Part shown: in pieces, positions 17,041-25,160 of the stretch | Numbering within the stretch: the first letter of the stretch is position 1 | Layout: every line of letters starts with the position of its first letter | Assembly (NCBI GenBank): GCA_937950565.1 | Contig: CALFCS010000095.1 | Location: 1-28,513, forward strand | Origin: an uncultured Lachnospiraceae bacterium | GTDB lineage: Bacteria; Bacillota; Clostridia; Lachnospirales; Lachnospiraceae | Reading direction: 5' to 3' | DNA: 28,513 bases | Translations under genes and position numbers: made by a program | Notes under the pieces: generated by a model | Databases searched by the model: none | The model's input: the letters and a program-made list of their open reading frames with translations, nothing else | Told to the model about the DNA's origin: nothing

Positions 17041-19371
17041 TTACACTTCTTTTACCAGTGCAATATCAAGCACTTCTTCCATATGTGATACCGGTATAAT
17101 TTCTAATCCCTTTGTAATCTCTGCGGACATTTCTTTTACATCTGCTTCATTTTCTTTTGGAATAATGACTGTACGGATACCATCATTTTTAGCTGCCAGA
17201 AGCTTTTCCTTCAGTCCGCCGATGGGAAGTACCCTTCCTCTCAAAGTGACCTCACCGGTCATTGCCACATCCGCACGCACCTTCCTTCCGGAAGCTGCTG
17301 AAAGAATTGCTGTCGCCATCGTAATTCCCGCAGAAGGCCCGTCCTTTGGAATTGCGCCTTCCGGTATATGGATATGTATATCATGCTTTTTAAAAAATGC
17401 TTCTTCAATCTGATATTTCCTGCCAATAGAACAAATATAACTAATACCGACTCTTGCCGATTCCTTCATCACATCTCCCAGCTGGCCTGTCATAAGGATT
17501 TCTCCTTCTCCCGGCATTGCATTGACTTCAATCTGAAGGGTATCGCCACCGACACTGGTCCAGGCAAGTCCACATACAATTCCAACTTCATCCTTTTTAT
17601 CAAAAGACTGGTAAGCATAAATTTCTCTGCCAAGATAATGTTTCAGATTCCGCTCTGTAACAGAAATTCTTTCCTTTCCCTCTTCCAGTATCTCTCTCGC
17701 AGCTTTCCGGCAGACATCAGCAATCTTTCTTTCCAGCCTTCTGACCCCGGCTTCCTTTGTATAGCTGCGTATGATTTTCCAGACTGCCTTTTTCGTGATT
17801 GTTATTTTGCCATCCTCTAATCCATGCCGCCTGAACTGTTTCGGCATCAGATGCTCCAACGCAATATGAAACTTTTCATTTTCCGTATAACTGTTAATTT
17901 CTATCACTTCCATACGGTCAAGAAGCGGCGCCGGTATCGTCTGGAGTGTATTTGCCGTAGTGATAAATAAAACCTCCGAAAGGTCTACCGGAACTTCCAG
18001 ATAATGGTCTCTGAATTTCCGGTTCTGCTCACTGTCAAGAACTTCCAGAAGAGCAGAAAAAACATCTCCCTTATAGTCAGTGCTTACTTTATCAATTTCA
18101 TCTAACAGCATCAATGGATTCTTTACTTTTGCATCTCTTAAGCCTGCTGCAATCCGCCCCGGCATTGCCCCTACATAGGTCTTTCTATGGCCCCTTATCT
18201 CAGCTTCATCACGTACTCCGCCCAGAGAAACCCGGACATACGGTCTCTCCAGAGCTCCGGCAAGTGACCTGGCAATCGAAGTCTTGCCCGTTCCCGGCGG
18301 CCCATATAGACACAAAATCGGAGTCTCGCTTTTCTTGGTCAATATCCGTACCGCCAGATACTCAAGAATTCTCTCCTTAACCTTTTCCAGTCCATAATGC
18401 TCCTGATTCAGCACCTTTTGTGCATACTTGATATCCTGCCGCTCTTCACAGGCTTTATCCCAGGGCATTTCCAGCATGGTCTCAATATAAGTACGCAGAA
18501 CACCCGCTTCCGCCGGGCTGTTCATAGAACTGCGAAATCTTTTAATTTCTTTATAAAGTTTTTCTTTTACTTCAGGAGGACATGCAAGTGATTCTACCTC
18601 TTTCTCAAATTCATCTGCATCGGACTGTACACTGTCATCTCCCAGCTCTTCCCGAATCATCCGGATTTCCTCCCGGAGAATATATTCTCTTTGGTTTTTA
18701 TCTACTTTTTCTTTCAATCTTGCCTGAAGCTCATTTTTAATCCCTAGTACCTGAATCTCATTGACAATCTTTAGCGATACCATCTCATACCTTTTCAGCA
18801 CATCGGCCTGCTCCAGCATTTCCTGAGCCTCTTCCTGCTTCATCGGAAGACTTGCCGCAATCGTATCCACCAGTTTTTCCAAAGACTGGATTTCTTCTAT
18901 CTGAGTCGACATCTCTTTGGCAAGCTTCGGATTTTTCCCCATATATTCTTTAAAAATATCCTTCAGATTACTTACCATAGCCGTCCGGCTCACTTCCTGC
19001 TCTCCCTCAGGAGTAGGACAGATGTCCGGAATCACTCTGACACTGCCGCGAAGGTACTCTGTCTCCGGCTCCATCTCTTCAATCCGCGCACGTTCTTCAC
19101 CGACAACCAGAACCCGGAGAACTTTTTTCGGCAGCTTTACAATCTGTTTTATAGCTGCAATACAACCGACAGGCTGTATGTCCTCAATTCCCGGCTCATC
19201 TATATCAATCGCTTTCTGTGCGGTCAGAAATATTTTCTGCTCCTCCTTCATTGCCTGCTCAACCGCATAGACAGATTTCTCCCTGCTCACGTCAAAATGT
19301 ACGACTTCCTCCGGAAGAACAATCATACCCCGGAGCGCCAGTACCGGCAGGTTTTTTTCCATATTTTCCAT
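17041..19371 (-). CDS. lon: ATP-dependent protease Lon (LonA)
   Basis: This 776-residue cytoplasmic AAA+ protease degrades misfolded and regulatory proteins. The N-terminal substrate-binding (LAN) domain covers about 7-200 and the helical linker 200-300. Walker A GPPGTGKT is at 357-364 and Walker B MLLDEID at 421-427. The C-terminal serine-lysine protease domain has catalytic S680 in PKDGPSAG and K723 in GGLKEKLL, aligning with E. coli S679/K722. The ribosome site AGGAGG precedes ATG 19371. A terminator-like hairpin separates it from clpX, so it may be partly uncoupled from the tig-clpP-clpX transcript. I saw no CtsR or CIRCE element upstream. Confidence 0.98.
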   Translation of the reverse strand: MENMEKNLPVLALRGMIVLPEEVVHFDVSREKSVYAVEQAMKEEQKIFLTAQKAIDIDEPGIEDIQPVGCIAAIKQIVKLPKKVLRVLVVGEERARIEEMEPETEYLRGSVRVIPDICPTPEGEQEVSRTAMVSNLKDIFKEYMGKNPKLAKEMSTQIEEIQSLEKLVDTIAASLPMKQEEAQEMLEQADVLKRYEMVSLKIVNEIQVLGIKNELQARLKEKVDKNQREYILREEIRMIREELGDDSVQSDADEFEKEVESLACPPEVKEKLYKEIKRFRSSMNSPAEAGVLRTYIETMLEMPWDKACEERQDIKYAQKVLNQEHYGLEKVKERILEYLAVRILTKKSETPILCLYGPPGTGKTSIARSLAGALERPYVRVSLGGVRDEAEIRGHRKTYVGAMPGRIAAGLRDAKVKNPLMLLDEIDKVSTDYKGDVFSALLEVLDSEQNRKFRDHYLEVPVDLSEVLFITTANTLQTIPAPLLDRMEVIEINSYTENEKFHIALEHLMPKQFRRHGLEDGKITITKKAVWKIIRSYTKEAGVRRLERKIADVCRKAAREILEEGKERISVTERNLKHYLGREIYAYQSFDKKDEVGIVCGLAWTSVGGDTLQIEVNAMPGEGEILMTGQLGDVMKESARVGISYICSIGRKYQIEEAFFKKHDIHIHIPEGAIPKDGPSAGITMATAILSAASGRKVRADVAMTGEVTLRGRVLPIGGLKEKLLAAKNDGIRTVIIPKENEADVKEMSAEITKGLEIIPVSHMEEVLDIALVKEV

Positions 19372-19391
19372 ATATTGATCCTCCTGTATTT

Positions 19392-19427
19392 AAAATAAGG
19401 TGGGTACAACTACTTCTTGCACCCACC
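19392..19427 (-). terminator. Terminator or attenuator hairpin between clpX and lon
   Basis: On the minus strand GGTGGGT (19427-19421), a G.T pair, CAA/TTG and ACCCACC (19405-19399) make an 11-pair stem with a 7-nt loop, followed by TTATTTT. It begins about 9 nt after the clpX stop and ends close to the lon ribosome site. On the plus strand the same hairpin is followed by CC and seven T's, so it would also block antisense transcription. The interrupted U tract on the minus strand suggests partial readthrough into lon. Confidence 0.75.
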
Positions 19428-19436
19428 CTTTTTTTG

Positions 19437-20696
19437 CTACGCACTCTCTGGCTCAACGGATAACCGTTCACACTCTGGCTCTGACTCGCCTTTTACATGC
19501 TCTGCCGTAATCCGGCACACCCGCAAAGATTCATCGGAAGGAGCATGATACATAATATCCATCATTGTCTTCTCCATAATTGCACGGAGTCCCCTTGCAC
19601 CGGTCTTCCGTTTTAAAGAAATATCCGCAATCTCATTCAATGCGCTTTCTTCAAATATAAGCTCCACATGATCCAGCTCTAACATCTTCTGATACTGCTT
19701 TGTAAGCGCATTTTTCGGTTCTGTAAGAATACGGATCAAAGCTTCCTTGTCAAGCATCTCTAACGCTACCGTTACCGGAACACGTCCTACAAGCTCCGGA
19801 ATCAATCCGAATTTGATCAAATCCTGCGGTAAAATCTGACTGAGAAGCTTATCCACATCATCTTCATGCTTCTCTGCTATCACCGCATTGAATCCGATAG
19901 ATTTCTGATCAATCCGCTTCTCAATAATCTTCTCAATTCCTTCAAATGCACCGCCGCAAATAAACAAAATATTCGTTGTATCAATCTGAATCAGTTCCTG
20001 ATGAGGATGCTTTCTTCCTCCCTGCGGCGGAACACTCGCAATTGTTCCTTCTATAATCTTAAGAAGCGCCTGCTGCACACCTTCTCCGGACACATCACGG
20101 GTAATCGACGGGTTCTCGGATTTCCTTGTAATCTTATCAATCTCATCAATGTAAATAATTCCATATTCCGCCCGCTCGATATCTCCATCTGCCGCCTGGA
20201 TAATTTTAAGAAGGATATTCTCCACATCTTCTCCCACATAACCAGCCTCCGTCAGTGCAGTTGCATCTGCAATCGCAAACGGTACATTTAATATTTTTGC
20301 AAGAGACTGGGCAAGCAATGTTTTCCCACACCCGGTAGGCCCAAGCATCAAAATATTACTCTTATGAAGCTCCACACCCAGATCTTTGGCTGCCATAATC
20401 CGCTTATAATGATTATAAACGGCAACCGAAAGAACCTTCTTGGCTTCCTCCTGGCCAATTACATAATCATCCAGAAATTCCTTGATTTCTACCGGTTTCA
20501 GCAAATTAATATCAGAAAACGGATTCCAGTCGCTCTCATCTTCGTATGCAAATTCTTCTTCAATAATTTCTGCACACACATCTACACATTCGTCACAGAT
20601 ATAGGCCCCATTCGGACCTGCAATCAGTTTGCGGACCTGTGACTGCGGCTTATTACAGAACGAACACCTCACTTGTTCGTCAAATCTTCCTGCCAT
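19437..20696 (-). CDS. clpX: ATP-dependent protease ATPase subunit ClpX
   Basis: The 419-residue protein is an unfoldase that feeds substrates to ClpP. The N-terminal zinc-binding domain has C11, C14, C34 and C37. AAA+ elements are Walker A GPTGCGKT at 119-126, pore loop GYVG at 152-155, Walker B IIYIDEID at 180-187, RKH loop at 228-230, and the ClpP-docking IGF loop at 267-269. All are intact. It follows clpP by 33 nt, the standard arrangement, and is the last gene before the hairpin at 19399-19427. Confidence 0.98.
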   Translation of the reverse strand: MAGRFDEQVRCSFCNKPQSQVRKLIAGPNGAYICDECVDVCAEIIEEEFAYEDESDWNPFSDINLLKPVEIKEFLDDYVIGQEEAKKVLSVAVYNHYKRIMAAKDLGVELHKSNILMLGPTGCGKTLLAQSLAKILNVPFAIADATALTEAGYVGEDVENILLKIIQAADGDIERAEYGIIYIDEIDKITRKSENPSITRDVSGEGVQQALLKIIEGTIASVPPQGGRKHPHQELIQIDTTNILFICGGAFEGIEKIIEKRIDQKSIGFNAVIAEKHEDDVDKLLSQILPQDLIKFGLIPELVGRVPVTVALEMLDKEALIRILTEPKNALTKQYQKMLELDHVELIFEESALNEIADISLKRKTGARGLRAIMEKTMMDIMYHAPSDESLRVCRITAEHVKGESEPECERLSVEPESA

Positions 20697-20729
20697 ACCT
20701 TCACCTCTTCAATTCATTTCTGCATCTGC

Positions 20730-21311
20730 TCAGCGTCTCGTAATGACTTCATCAATCAATCCATATGCCTTCGCTTCTTCCGCAGACATGAAATTATCGC
20801 GGTCTGTATCACGCTCAATGACTTCGAGCGGCTGTCCTGTATTTTCTGCCAGAATTCGATTTAACTTATCTTTTGTCTTCTGAATATGTTCTGCAACGAT
20901 CTGAATCTCGGTTGCCTGTCCCTGTGCACCTCCTGACGGCTGGTGAATCATAATCTCAGCATTCGGAAGGGCAAGTCTCTTTCCCTTCGTTCCACCGGAC
21001 AAAAGGAAGGAACCCATACTTGCAGCCATACCGATACAAATCGTTTCAATATCACATTTAATATACTGCATCGTATCATAAATCGCCATACCCGCCGTAA
21101 CAGAACCTCCCGGACTATTAATATAAAGATGTATATCTTTTTCCGGATCTTCCGCCTCCAAAAACAGAAGCTGTGCAACAATCACACTTGCAGATACATC
21201 TGTCACTTCTTCTCCCAGAAAAATAATTCTGTCCTTTAACAGTCTGGAATAAATATCATAGGAGCGTTCTCCGCGGCTCGTCTGCTCAATGACATAAGGT
21301 ACTAAGCTCAT
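20730..21311 (-). CDS. clpP: ATP-dependent Clp protease proteolytic subunit ClpP
   Basis: The 193-residue serine peptidase forms the double-heptamer barrel that degrades proteins unfolded by ClpX or ClpC. The catalytic triad is S98 in GMAASMG, H123 in MIHQPSGG and D172 in RDTDRDNF. There is no propeptide beyond the short N terminus. GGAGG lies just upstream of ATG 21311. It is 26 nt downstream of tig and 33 nt upstream of clpX, and probably co-transcribed with both. Confidence 0.98.
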   Translation of the reverse strand: MSLVPYVIEQTSRGERSYDIYSRLLKDRIIFLGEEVTDVSASVIVAQLLFLEAEDPEKDIHLYINSPGGSVTAGMAIYDTMQYIKCDIETICIGMAASMGSFLLSGGTKGKRLALPNAEIMIHQPSGGAQGQATEIQIVAEHIQKTKDKLNRILAENTGQPLEVIERDTDRDNFMSAEEAKAYGLIDEVITRR

Positions 21312-21337
21312 GTTTATACCTCCACATTCTATAAAAA

Positions 21338-22624
21338 CTATTTCTCCACAGCATTCTCAGCAAGAAATGTAACTGCTTCCTGCACAGCCATGTCTTCCTT
21401 AATCTGCTCTTTCTCTTTATCACTCATATATTCTTTCAGTTTTTCTACTTCCATATTATAAGCCTGTGCCATCTTAACAAGCTCTTCGTCTACTTTTTCA
21501 TCCGAAATTTCAATATTTTCAGCCTTTGCAACTGCCTCCAGAACAAGACGTGTCCGGATGCGTTTTTCTGCCTGTGGTCTCAGTTCCTCCACCATCTTAT
21601 CTGCATTCATTCCCGTAAACTGGAAATACTGCTCCAGGGTAAGTCCCTGTGACTGCAGCCTCTGTGCGAAGTCCTCTGCCATCTGGCGCACCTGTGTATC
21701 AAGCATCGGCTCCGGAATCTCCATCTGCGCATTTGCAACTGCCTGCTCTACAGCCTGGTCTTCTTTCTTTGCCTTTCCTTCAGATGCCTTCTGTTCTTTA
21801 ATCTTTGCCTTTACATCAGCTTTATATTCTTCTAATGTATCAAATTCAGATACCTCTGCTGCAAATTCGTCATCAATTTCTGGCAGTTCTTTTGTCTTGA
21901 TTTCATGAACAGTACACTTGAATACAGCCGCTTTTCCCTTCAAATCCTCTGCCTGATAATCCTCCGGGAAAGTAACATTTACTTCTACCTCTTCCTCTGC
22001 CTGGGCACCAATCAGCTGATCTTCGAATCCCGGAATAAAAGAGCCGGAACCGATTGTCAGTGGATAGTTCTCACCTTTTCCACCCTCAAAAGGAACGCCG
22101 TCAACAAATCCCTCAAAATCAAGAACAACTTCATCCTTATCCTGAACAGGACGTCCTTCTACAACAACCGTTCTTGCATTCTTTTCAGCTTCTTCCTGAA
22201 TCTTTGCATCTACTTCCTTCTGCGTTACACGGGTAGAAATCTTATCTACCTTAAGTCCCTTGTACTCTCCAAGCGTTACTTCTGGCTTTGTAGCTACTTC
22301 TGCCGTAAAAATAAACGGTTTTCCCTTTTCAATCTGTACAACATCAATGGATGGCTGTGACACAATCTCAAGCCCACATTCATCATATGCGTCGGAATAT
22401 GCTTTTGGAATCAATTCATTTGTGGCATCCTCGTAAAAAATCTCTGCACCATATGTCTTTTCAATAATCTGGCGCGGCACTTTTCCTTTCCGGAATCCCG
22501 GCATACTAATCTTGTTTTTCTGCTTCATATATGCACTCTGAAGTGCTTTTTCCAACTCATCGGCAGATACTTCAATTGTAAGCTTCGCCATGTTCTTTTC
22601 TAACTTTTCTACCTGTAAACTCAT
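21338..22624 (-). CDS. tig: Trigger factor, ribosome-associated chaperone and prolyl isomerase
   Basis: The protein has 428 residues in three regions: an N-terminal ribosome-binding domain with the signature GFRKGKVP at 43-50, an FKBP-type PPIase domain at about 160-245 (including GSGSFIPGFEDQLIGA), and a helical C-terminal chaperone domain. It meets nascent chains at the exit tunnel. It heads the tig-clpP-clpX block, with AGGAGG at 22634-22639 and an extended -10 promoter about 70 nt upstream of the start. Confidence 0.97.
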   Translation of the reverse strand: MSLQVEKLEKNMAKLTIEVSADELEKALQSAYMKQKNKISMPGFRKGKVPRQIIEKTYGAEIFYEDATNELIPKAYSDAYDECGLEIVSQPSIDVVQIEKGKPFIFTAEVATKPEVTLGEYKGLKVDKISTRVTQKEVDAKIQEEAEKNARTVVVEGRPVQDKDEVVLDFEGFVDGVPFEGGKGENYPLTIGSGSFIPGFEDQLIGAQAEEEVEVNVTFPEDYQAEDLKGKAAVFKCTVHEIKTKELPEIDDEFAAEVSEFDTLEEYKADVKAKIKEQKASEGKAKKEDQAVEQAVANAQMEIPEPMLDTQVRQMAEDFAQRLQSQGLTLEQYFQFTGMNADKMVEELRPQAEKRIRTRLVLEAVAKAENIEISDEKVDEELVKMAQAYNMEVEKLKEYMSDKEKEQIKEDMAVQEAVTFLAENAVEK

Positions 22625-22695
22625 TTATCATTTCCTCCTGTTTCTATCCCATCCTTTTGTATCTGCGTAAAATGGGCAATTGCATTCATTGAAAG

Positions 22696-22704
22696 AGTAT
22701 AACA
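22696..22704 (-). promoter_or_regulatory. Probable extended -10 promoter of tig
   Basis: On the minus strand TGT directly precedes TATACT (22701-22696), the TGn-TATAnT pattern of extended -10 promoters. No good -35 is seen at the right distance. The start would be near 22689, giving a leader of about 65 nt. Confidence 0.5.
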
Positions 22705-22761
22705 TAAAACTTCTCAAATATCTAGTCCTACATTTCATTTAGACAAAGTATTCTTTCTTTA

Positions 22762-23307
22762 TTAATAAACAATGGAATCTGCTATCTCCTGAGCCTTTTC
22801 ATTTCCCACAAGGATGGCAATTAACTTCAGCGCAAATTCAATTGCTGTCCCGACTCCCTGGCTCGTAATAATATTGCCATCCACAACCACCGGAAGTCCT
22901 GTAAGAACAGCGCCCTGTATTTCCTTTTCCATTGCCGGATAACAAGTAACATGCTTCCCTTTCAAAAGTCCCAGACTGCCAAGTATCGTAGGCGCCGCAC
23001 AGATTGCCGCCACATATTTCCCTTCCTGCGCAAAATCTGTAACGACTCTCCTGACGCCACTGTGTCCATTCAGATTCGTAGTTCCCGGCATGCCGCCCGG
23101 AAGGACGATCATATCAAATTCTACAAAATTCACCTCATCAAATAAATCTTCTGTCTGCACGGGGATACCATGAGAACCACGCACAATATATTCCTCATTC
23201 ATCGATACCGTATCAACATAAATCTGTGCTCTTCTGAGCAAATCCACGACAGTCAAAGCTTCGATTTCCTCAAAACCGTCTGCCAACAATACACTTACCT
23301 TTTTCAT
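22762..23307 (-). CDS. DJ-1/PfpI family protein (YajL/ThiJ-like)
   Basis: The protein has 181 residues, a typical single-domain DJ-1 length. The nucleophile elbow AAICAAP places the reactive cysteine at C103, equivalent to human DJ-1 C106. E16 in GFEEIEA matches DJ-1 E18, and LPGGMPG is conserved near 69-75. Family members have been linked to protection from oxidative and carbonyl damage, but the exact reaction is debated and cannot be decided here. It is transcribed away from an XRE-type regulator and ends about 140 nt before tig. Its own -35/-10 promoter is visible at 23347-23375. Confidence 0.92.
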   Translation of the reverse strand: MKKVSVLLADGFEEIEALTVVDLLRRAQIYVDTVSMNEEYIVRGSHGIPVQTEDLFDEVNFVEFDMIVLPGGMPGTTNLNGHSGVRRVVTDFAQEGKYVAAICAAPTILGSLGLLKGKHVTCYPAMEKEIQGAVLTGLPVVVDGNIITSQGVGTAIEFALKLIAILVGNEKAQEIADSIVY

Positions 23308-23346
23308 TCTACATCCTCCCTGCTTTCAAGATTTCCATACTTTTTC

Positions 23347-23375
23347 ATATTAACACCGTTTACTTTTTCTGTAAA
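23347..23375 (-). promoter_or_regulatory. Promoter of the DJ-1/PfpI gene
   Basis: On the minus strand -35 TTTACA (23375-23370) is followed after 17 bp by -10 TAATAT (23352-23347), preceded by TGT. Predicted start near 23340 gives a leader of about 33 nt ahead of GGAGG and ATG 23307. Confidence 0.65.
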
Positions 23376-23408
23376 CCCACTTACACCATGATAAGCACTT
23401 TGTAAAAC

Positions 23409-23423
23409 GCAACAGTTTGTTGC
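23409..23423. promoter_or_regulatory. Palindrome GCAACA-GTT-TGTTGC in the divergent spacer
   Basis: A perfect 6-bp inverted repeat with a 3-bp spacer lies about 35 bp upstream of the DJ-1 gene's -35 box and about 60 bp upstream of the XRE gene's -10. The position fits a shared operator or activator site, possibly for the adjacent XRE regulator. No binding protein can be assigned from sequence alone. Confidence 0.45.
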
Positions 23424-23476
23424 ATTTTATATTTTTGCCACGTTTTCGCGCATACCCACCTATTTATTGGGCAAAT

Positions 23477-23485
23477 TGATATACT
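23477..23485 (+). promoter_or_regulatory. Probable extended -10 promoter of the XRE regulator
   Basis: TGA immediately precedes TATACT (23480-23485), the extended -10 arrangement. No matching -35 is seen 17 bp upstream. Predicted start near 23492 leaves a leader of about 29 nt. Confidence 0.5.
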
Positions 23486-23506
23486 AGATTTGTGAATGAA
23501 TCTGAC

Positions 23507-23511
23507 GGAGG
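23507..23511 (+). promoter_or_regulatory. Ribosome binding site deciding the XRE regulator start
   Basis: GGAGG ends 9 nt before ATG 23521 but directly abuts the in-frame TTG at 23512, so the ATG is the real start. Confidence 0.8.
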
Positions 23512-23520
23512 TTGTATCGT

Positions 23521-23916
23521 ATGCCCAATATACAGTTGGCCAGAAATCTGCGCTATTTACGAAAGCAGAATAATCTGACTCAGGAAGCTATCAGCGACAT
23601 ATTAAATATATCAAGACAGGCATACTCGAATTATGAAACATGCAAACGTGTACCAGATCTGGACACGTTGCTTTGTCTGTCACAATACTACCAGATCAGC
23701 ATAGATGACCTGATTCTTGACAGCCTTCCTTCTTCCTATCCCAACATCATGAGAGAGTCAAAGGCGTCCTACTATACACTCTCAGAATGTAAAAGTACCG
23801 GTAACTCTATTTACCTTACAGACGAAGAAATGAAGCTTATCACAGACTTTCGTTCTCTTTCTGATTCAAATAAACAGATTGTTACCGGTTTTCTTTCAAA
23901 TAATAAATCAAAGTAA
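23521..23916 (+). CDS. XRE-family helix-turn-helix regulator
   Basis: The product is 131 residues from ATG 23521. The N-terminal HTH_3 domain covers about residues 3-60: LARNLRYLRKQNNLTQEAIS, then NISRQAYSNYETCKRVPDLD and LLCLSQYYQISIDDLI. The C-terminal half, about 70-131, is hydrophilic and ends in a helix (KLITDFRSLSDSNKQIVTGFL) common in small Firmicute regulators of this kind. It is divergent from the DJ-1 gene and convergent with the phosphoglycerate-mutase-like gene, only 10 nt away, with no clear terminator between. Targets are unknown; autoregulation or control of the DJ-1 gene is a reasonable guess. Confidence 0.9.
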   Translation: MPNIQLARNLRYLRKQNNLTQEAISDILNISRQAYSNYETCKRVPDLDTLLCLSQYYQISIDDLILDSLPSSYPNIMRESKASYYTLSECKSTGNSIYLTDEEMKLITDFRSLSDSNKQIVTGFLSNNKSK

Positions 23917-23926
23917 TATTTTTTAA

Positions 23927-25138
23927 TCAACATTCCTCTTCCTGGAGCAGATGACCAAGGAGCCTGTATCCCTCCGGCCAGTTATTTTCGCTCAGAGATG
24001 CTGTCTTCTCATTATAACACTCCGCACCTTCTACATTATGGGTGCTGTCGTAAAGCAGATACGGAATCGGTTCACCTGTATGCGTCCGCACTTCAATCGG
24101 AGTCGGGTGGTCCGGAAGAAGAAGAATTCTGAACGCTTCCCCTGCTTCTCTAAGTCCATCCACAATATTTCCCAAAACCCTTTTATCTACATTTTCGATT
24201 GCAGTAATCTTATCCTTTACACTGCCCTGGTGTCCCATTTCATCCGGAGCCTCTACATGTACATAGGCAAAATCATACCCCTCTTCTGTAAGCGCCTTTA
24301 CCGCCGCCTGTGCTTTTCCTTCATAATTCGTATGCAGGCCGCCATTCGCTCCTTCCACGATCACACAGTCCATACCAGCACCGACTGCAATTCCTTTTAA
24401 TAAATCAACTGCTGATATCATCACGCCTTTCTTTCCGGTTCTTTCTTCAAAAGAAGTCAGCGCAGGCTTCTTCCCTGCTCCCCAGAACCATGCAGAATTC
24501 GCAGGTCTTAACCCCATCTCTCTGCGCTTTACATTAATCGGATGATTTTCAAGTATCTCATAGCTTTTCTTCATCATCTCCCGGAGCACCTGATCCTCCG
24601 GAAGGTACTCTCCAATCTTCTTTGTCAGTATGTCATGAGGCGGAGTCAATTCTACAACCCGGCCATTTTTCCAGATAAGAAGATGCCGGTAACTGGTCCC
24701 TGTATAGAATTCATATCCTTCTTTCTTCAGTCCTTCTTTCAGCGCTTCAATCAGAACTGCTGCATCCTCCGTACTGATTTCACCGGAGCTGTGATCCAGA
24801 ATCGTTCTTTCCTCATAGGCACATTCTTCTTCACTCAATGTTACGATATTACATCGGAAAGAAACATCTGTATCCTCCATATCCACACCGATGCTCAAAG
24901 CCTCCAATGGAGAACGTCCTGTATAATAAAGCCTTGGGTCATATCCCATAACTGCCAGGTTTGCTGTATCACTTCCCGGCGCCATTCCCTTCGGAACCAT
25001 AGATGCCGTACCGATTTCTGACACTGGCGCAAGGCCATCGGAAACCGGGGTCTGCGCCGCCTCAAGCGTTGTACACCCTCCAAGTTCCTGAAGCGGTCTT
25101 CCGGCCATACCATCGCTTAATACTACCACATATTTCAT
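23927..25138 (-). CDS. apgM: Archaeal-type phosphoglycerate mutase homologue; proposed homoserine kinase
   Basis: The 403-residue protein belongs to the alkaline-phosphatase superfamily, archaeal iPGM branch. Metal and catalytic residues visible: D9 in LSDGMAG, S56 in GSDTANL, D299/H303 in APDEMGHQG, D343/H344 in LPDHPTP, and H353. The name by homology is cofactor-independent phosphoglycerate mutase. A subgroup (TIGR02535, as I recall it) is catalogued as a proposed homoserine kinase because it sits beside homoserine dehydrogenase in genomes lacking ThrB. Here it lies 22 nt downstream of hom with a good ribosome site (AAGGAG), exactly that context. Fold and superfamily are sure; the choice between mutase and kinase is inference, and I favour the threonine-pathway role. 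Confidence 0.85.
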   Translation of the reverse strand: MKYVVVLSDGMAGRPLQELGGCTTLEAAQTPVSDGLAPVSEIGTASMVPKGMAPGSDTANLAVMGYDPRLYYTGRSPLEALSIGVDMEDTDVSFRCNIVTLSEEECAYEERTILDHSSGEISTEDAAVLIEALKEGLKKEGYEFYTGTSYRHLLIWKNGRVVELTPPHDILTKKIGEYLPEDQVLREMMKKSYEILENHPINVKRREMGLRPANSAWFWGAGKKPALTSFEERTGKKGVMISAVDLLKGIAVGAGMDCVIVEGANGGLHTNYEGKAQAAVKALTEEGYDFAYVHVEAPDEMGHQGSVKDKITAIENVDKRVLGNIVDGLREAGEAFRILLLPDHPTPIEVRTHTGEPIPYLLYDSTHNVEGAECYNEKTASLSENNWPEGYRLLGHLLQEEEC

Positions 25139-25160
25139 TCTTCCCGTCTCCTTATCCTTG

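Noticed and set aside
19372..19436. CtsR or CIRCE heat-shock element upstream of lon
   Set aside because: No GGTCAAA heptad tandem or TTAGCACTC inverted repeat was found in this gap.
23512..23520. TTG start for the XRE regulator
   Set aside because: The GGAGG abuts the TTG with no spacer; ATG 23521 has a 9-nt spacer.
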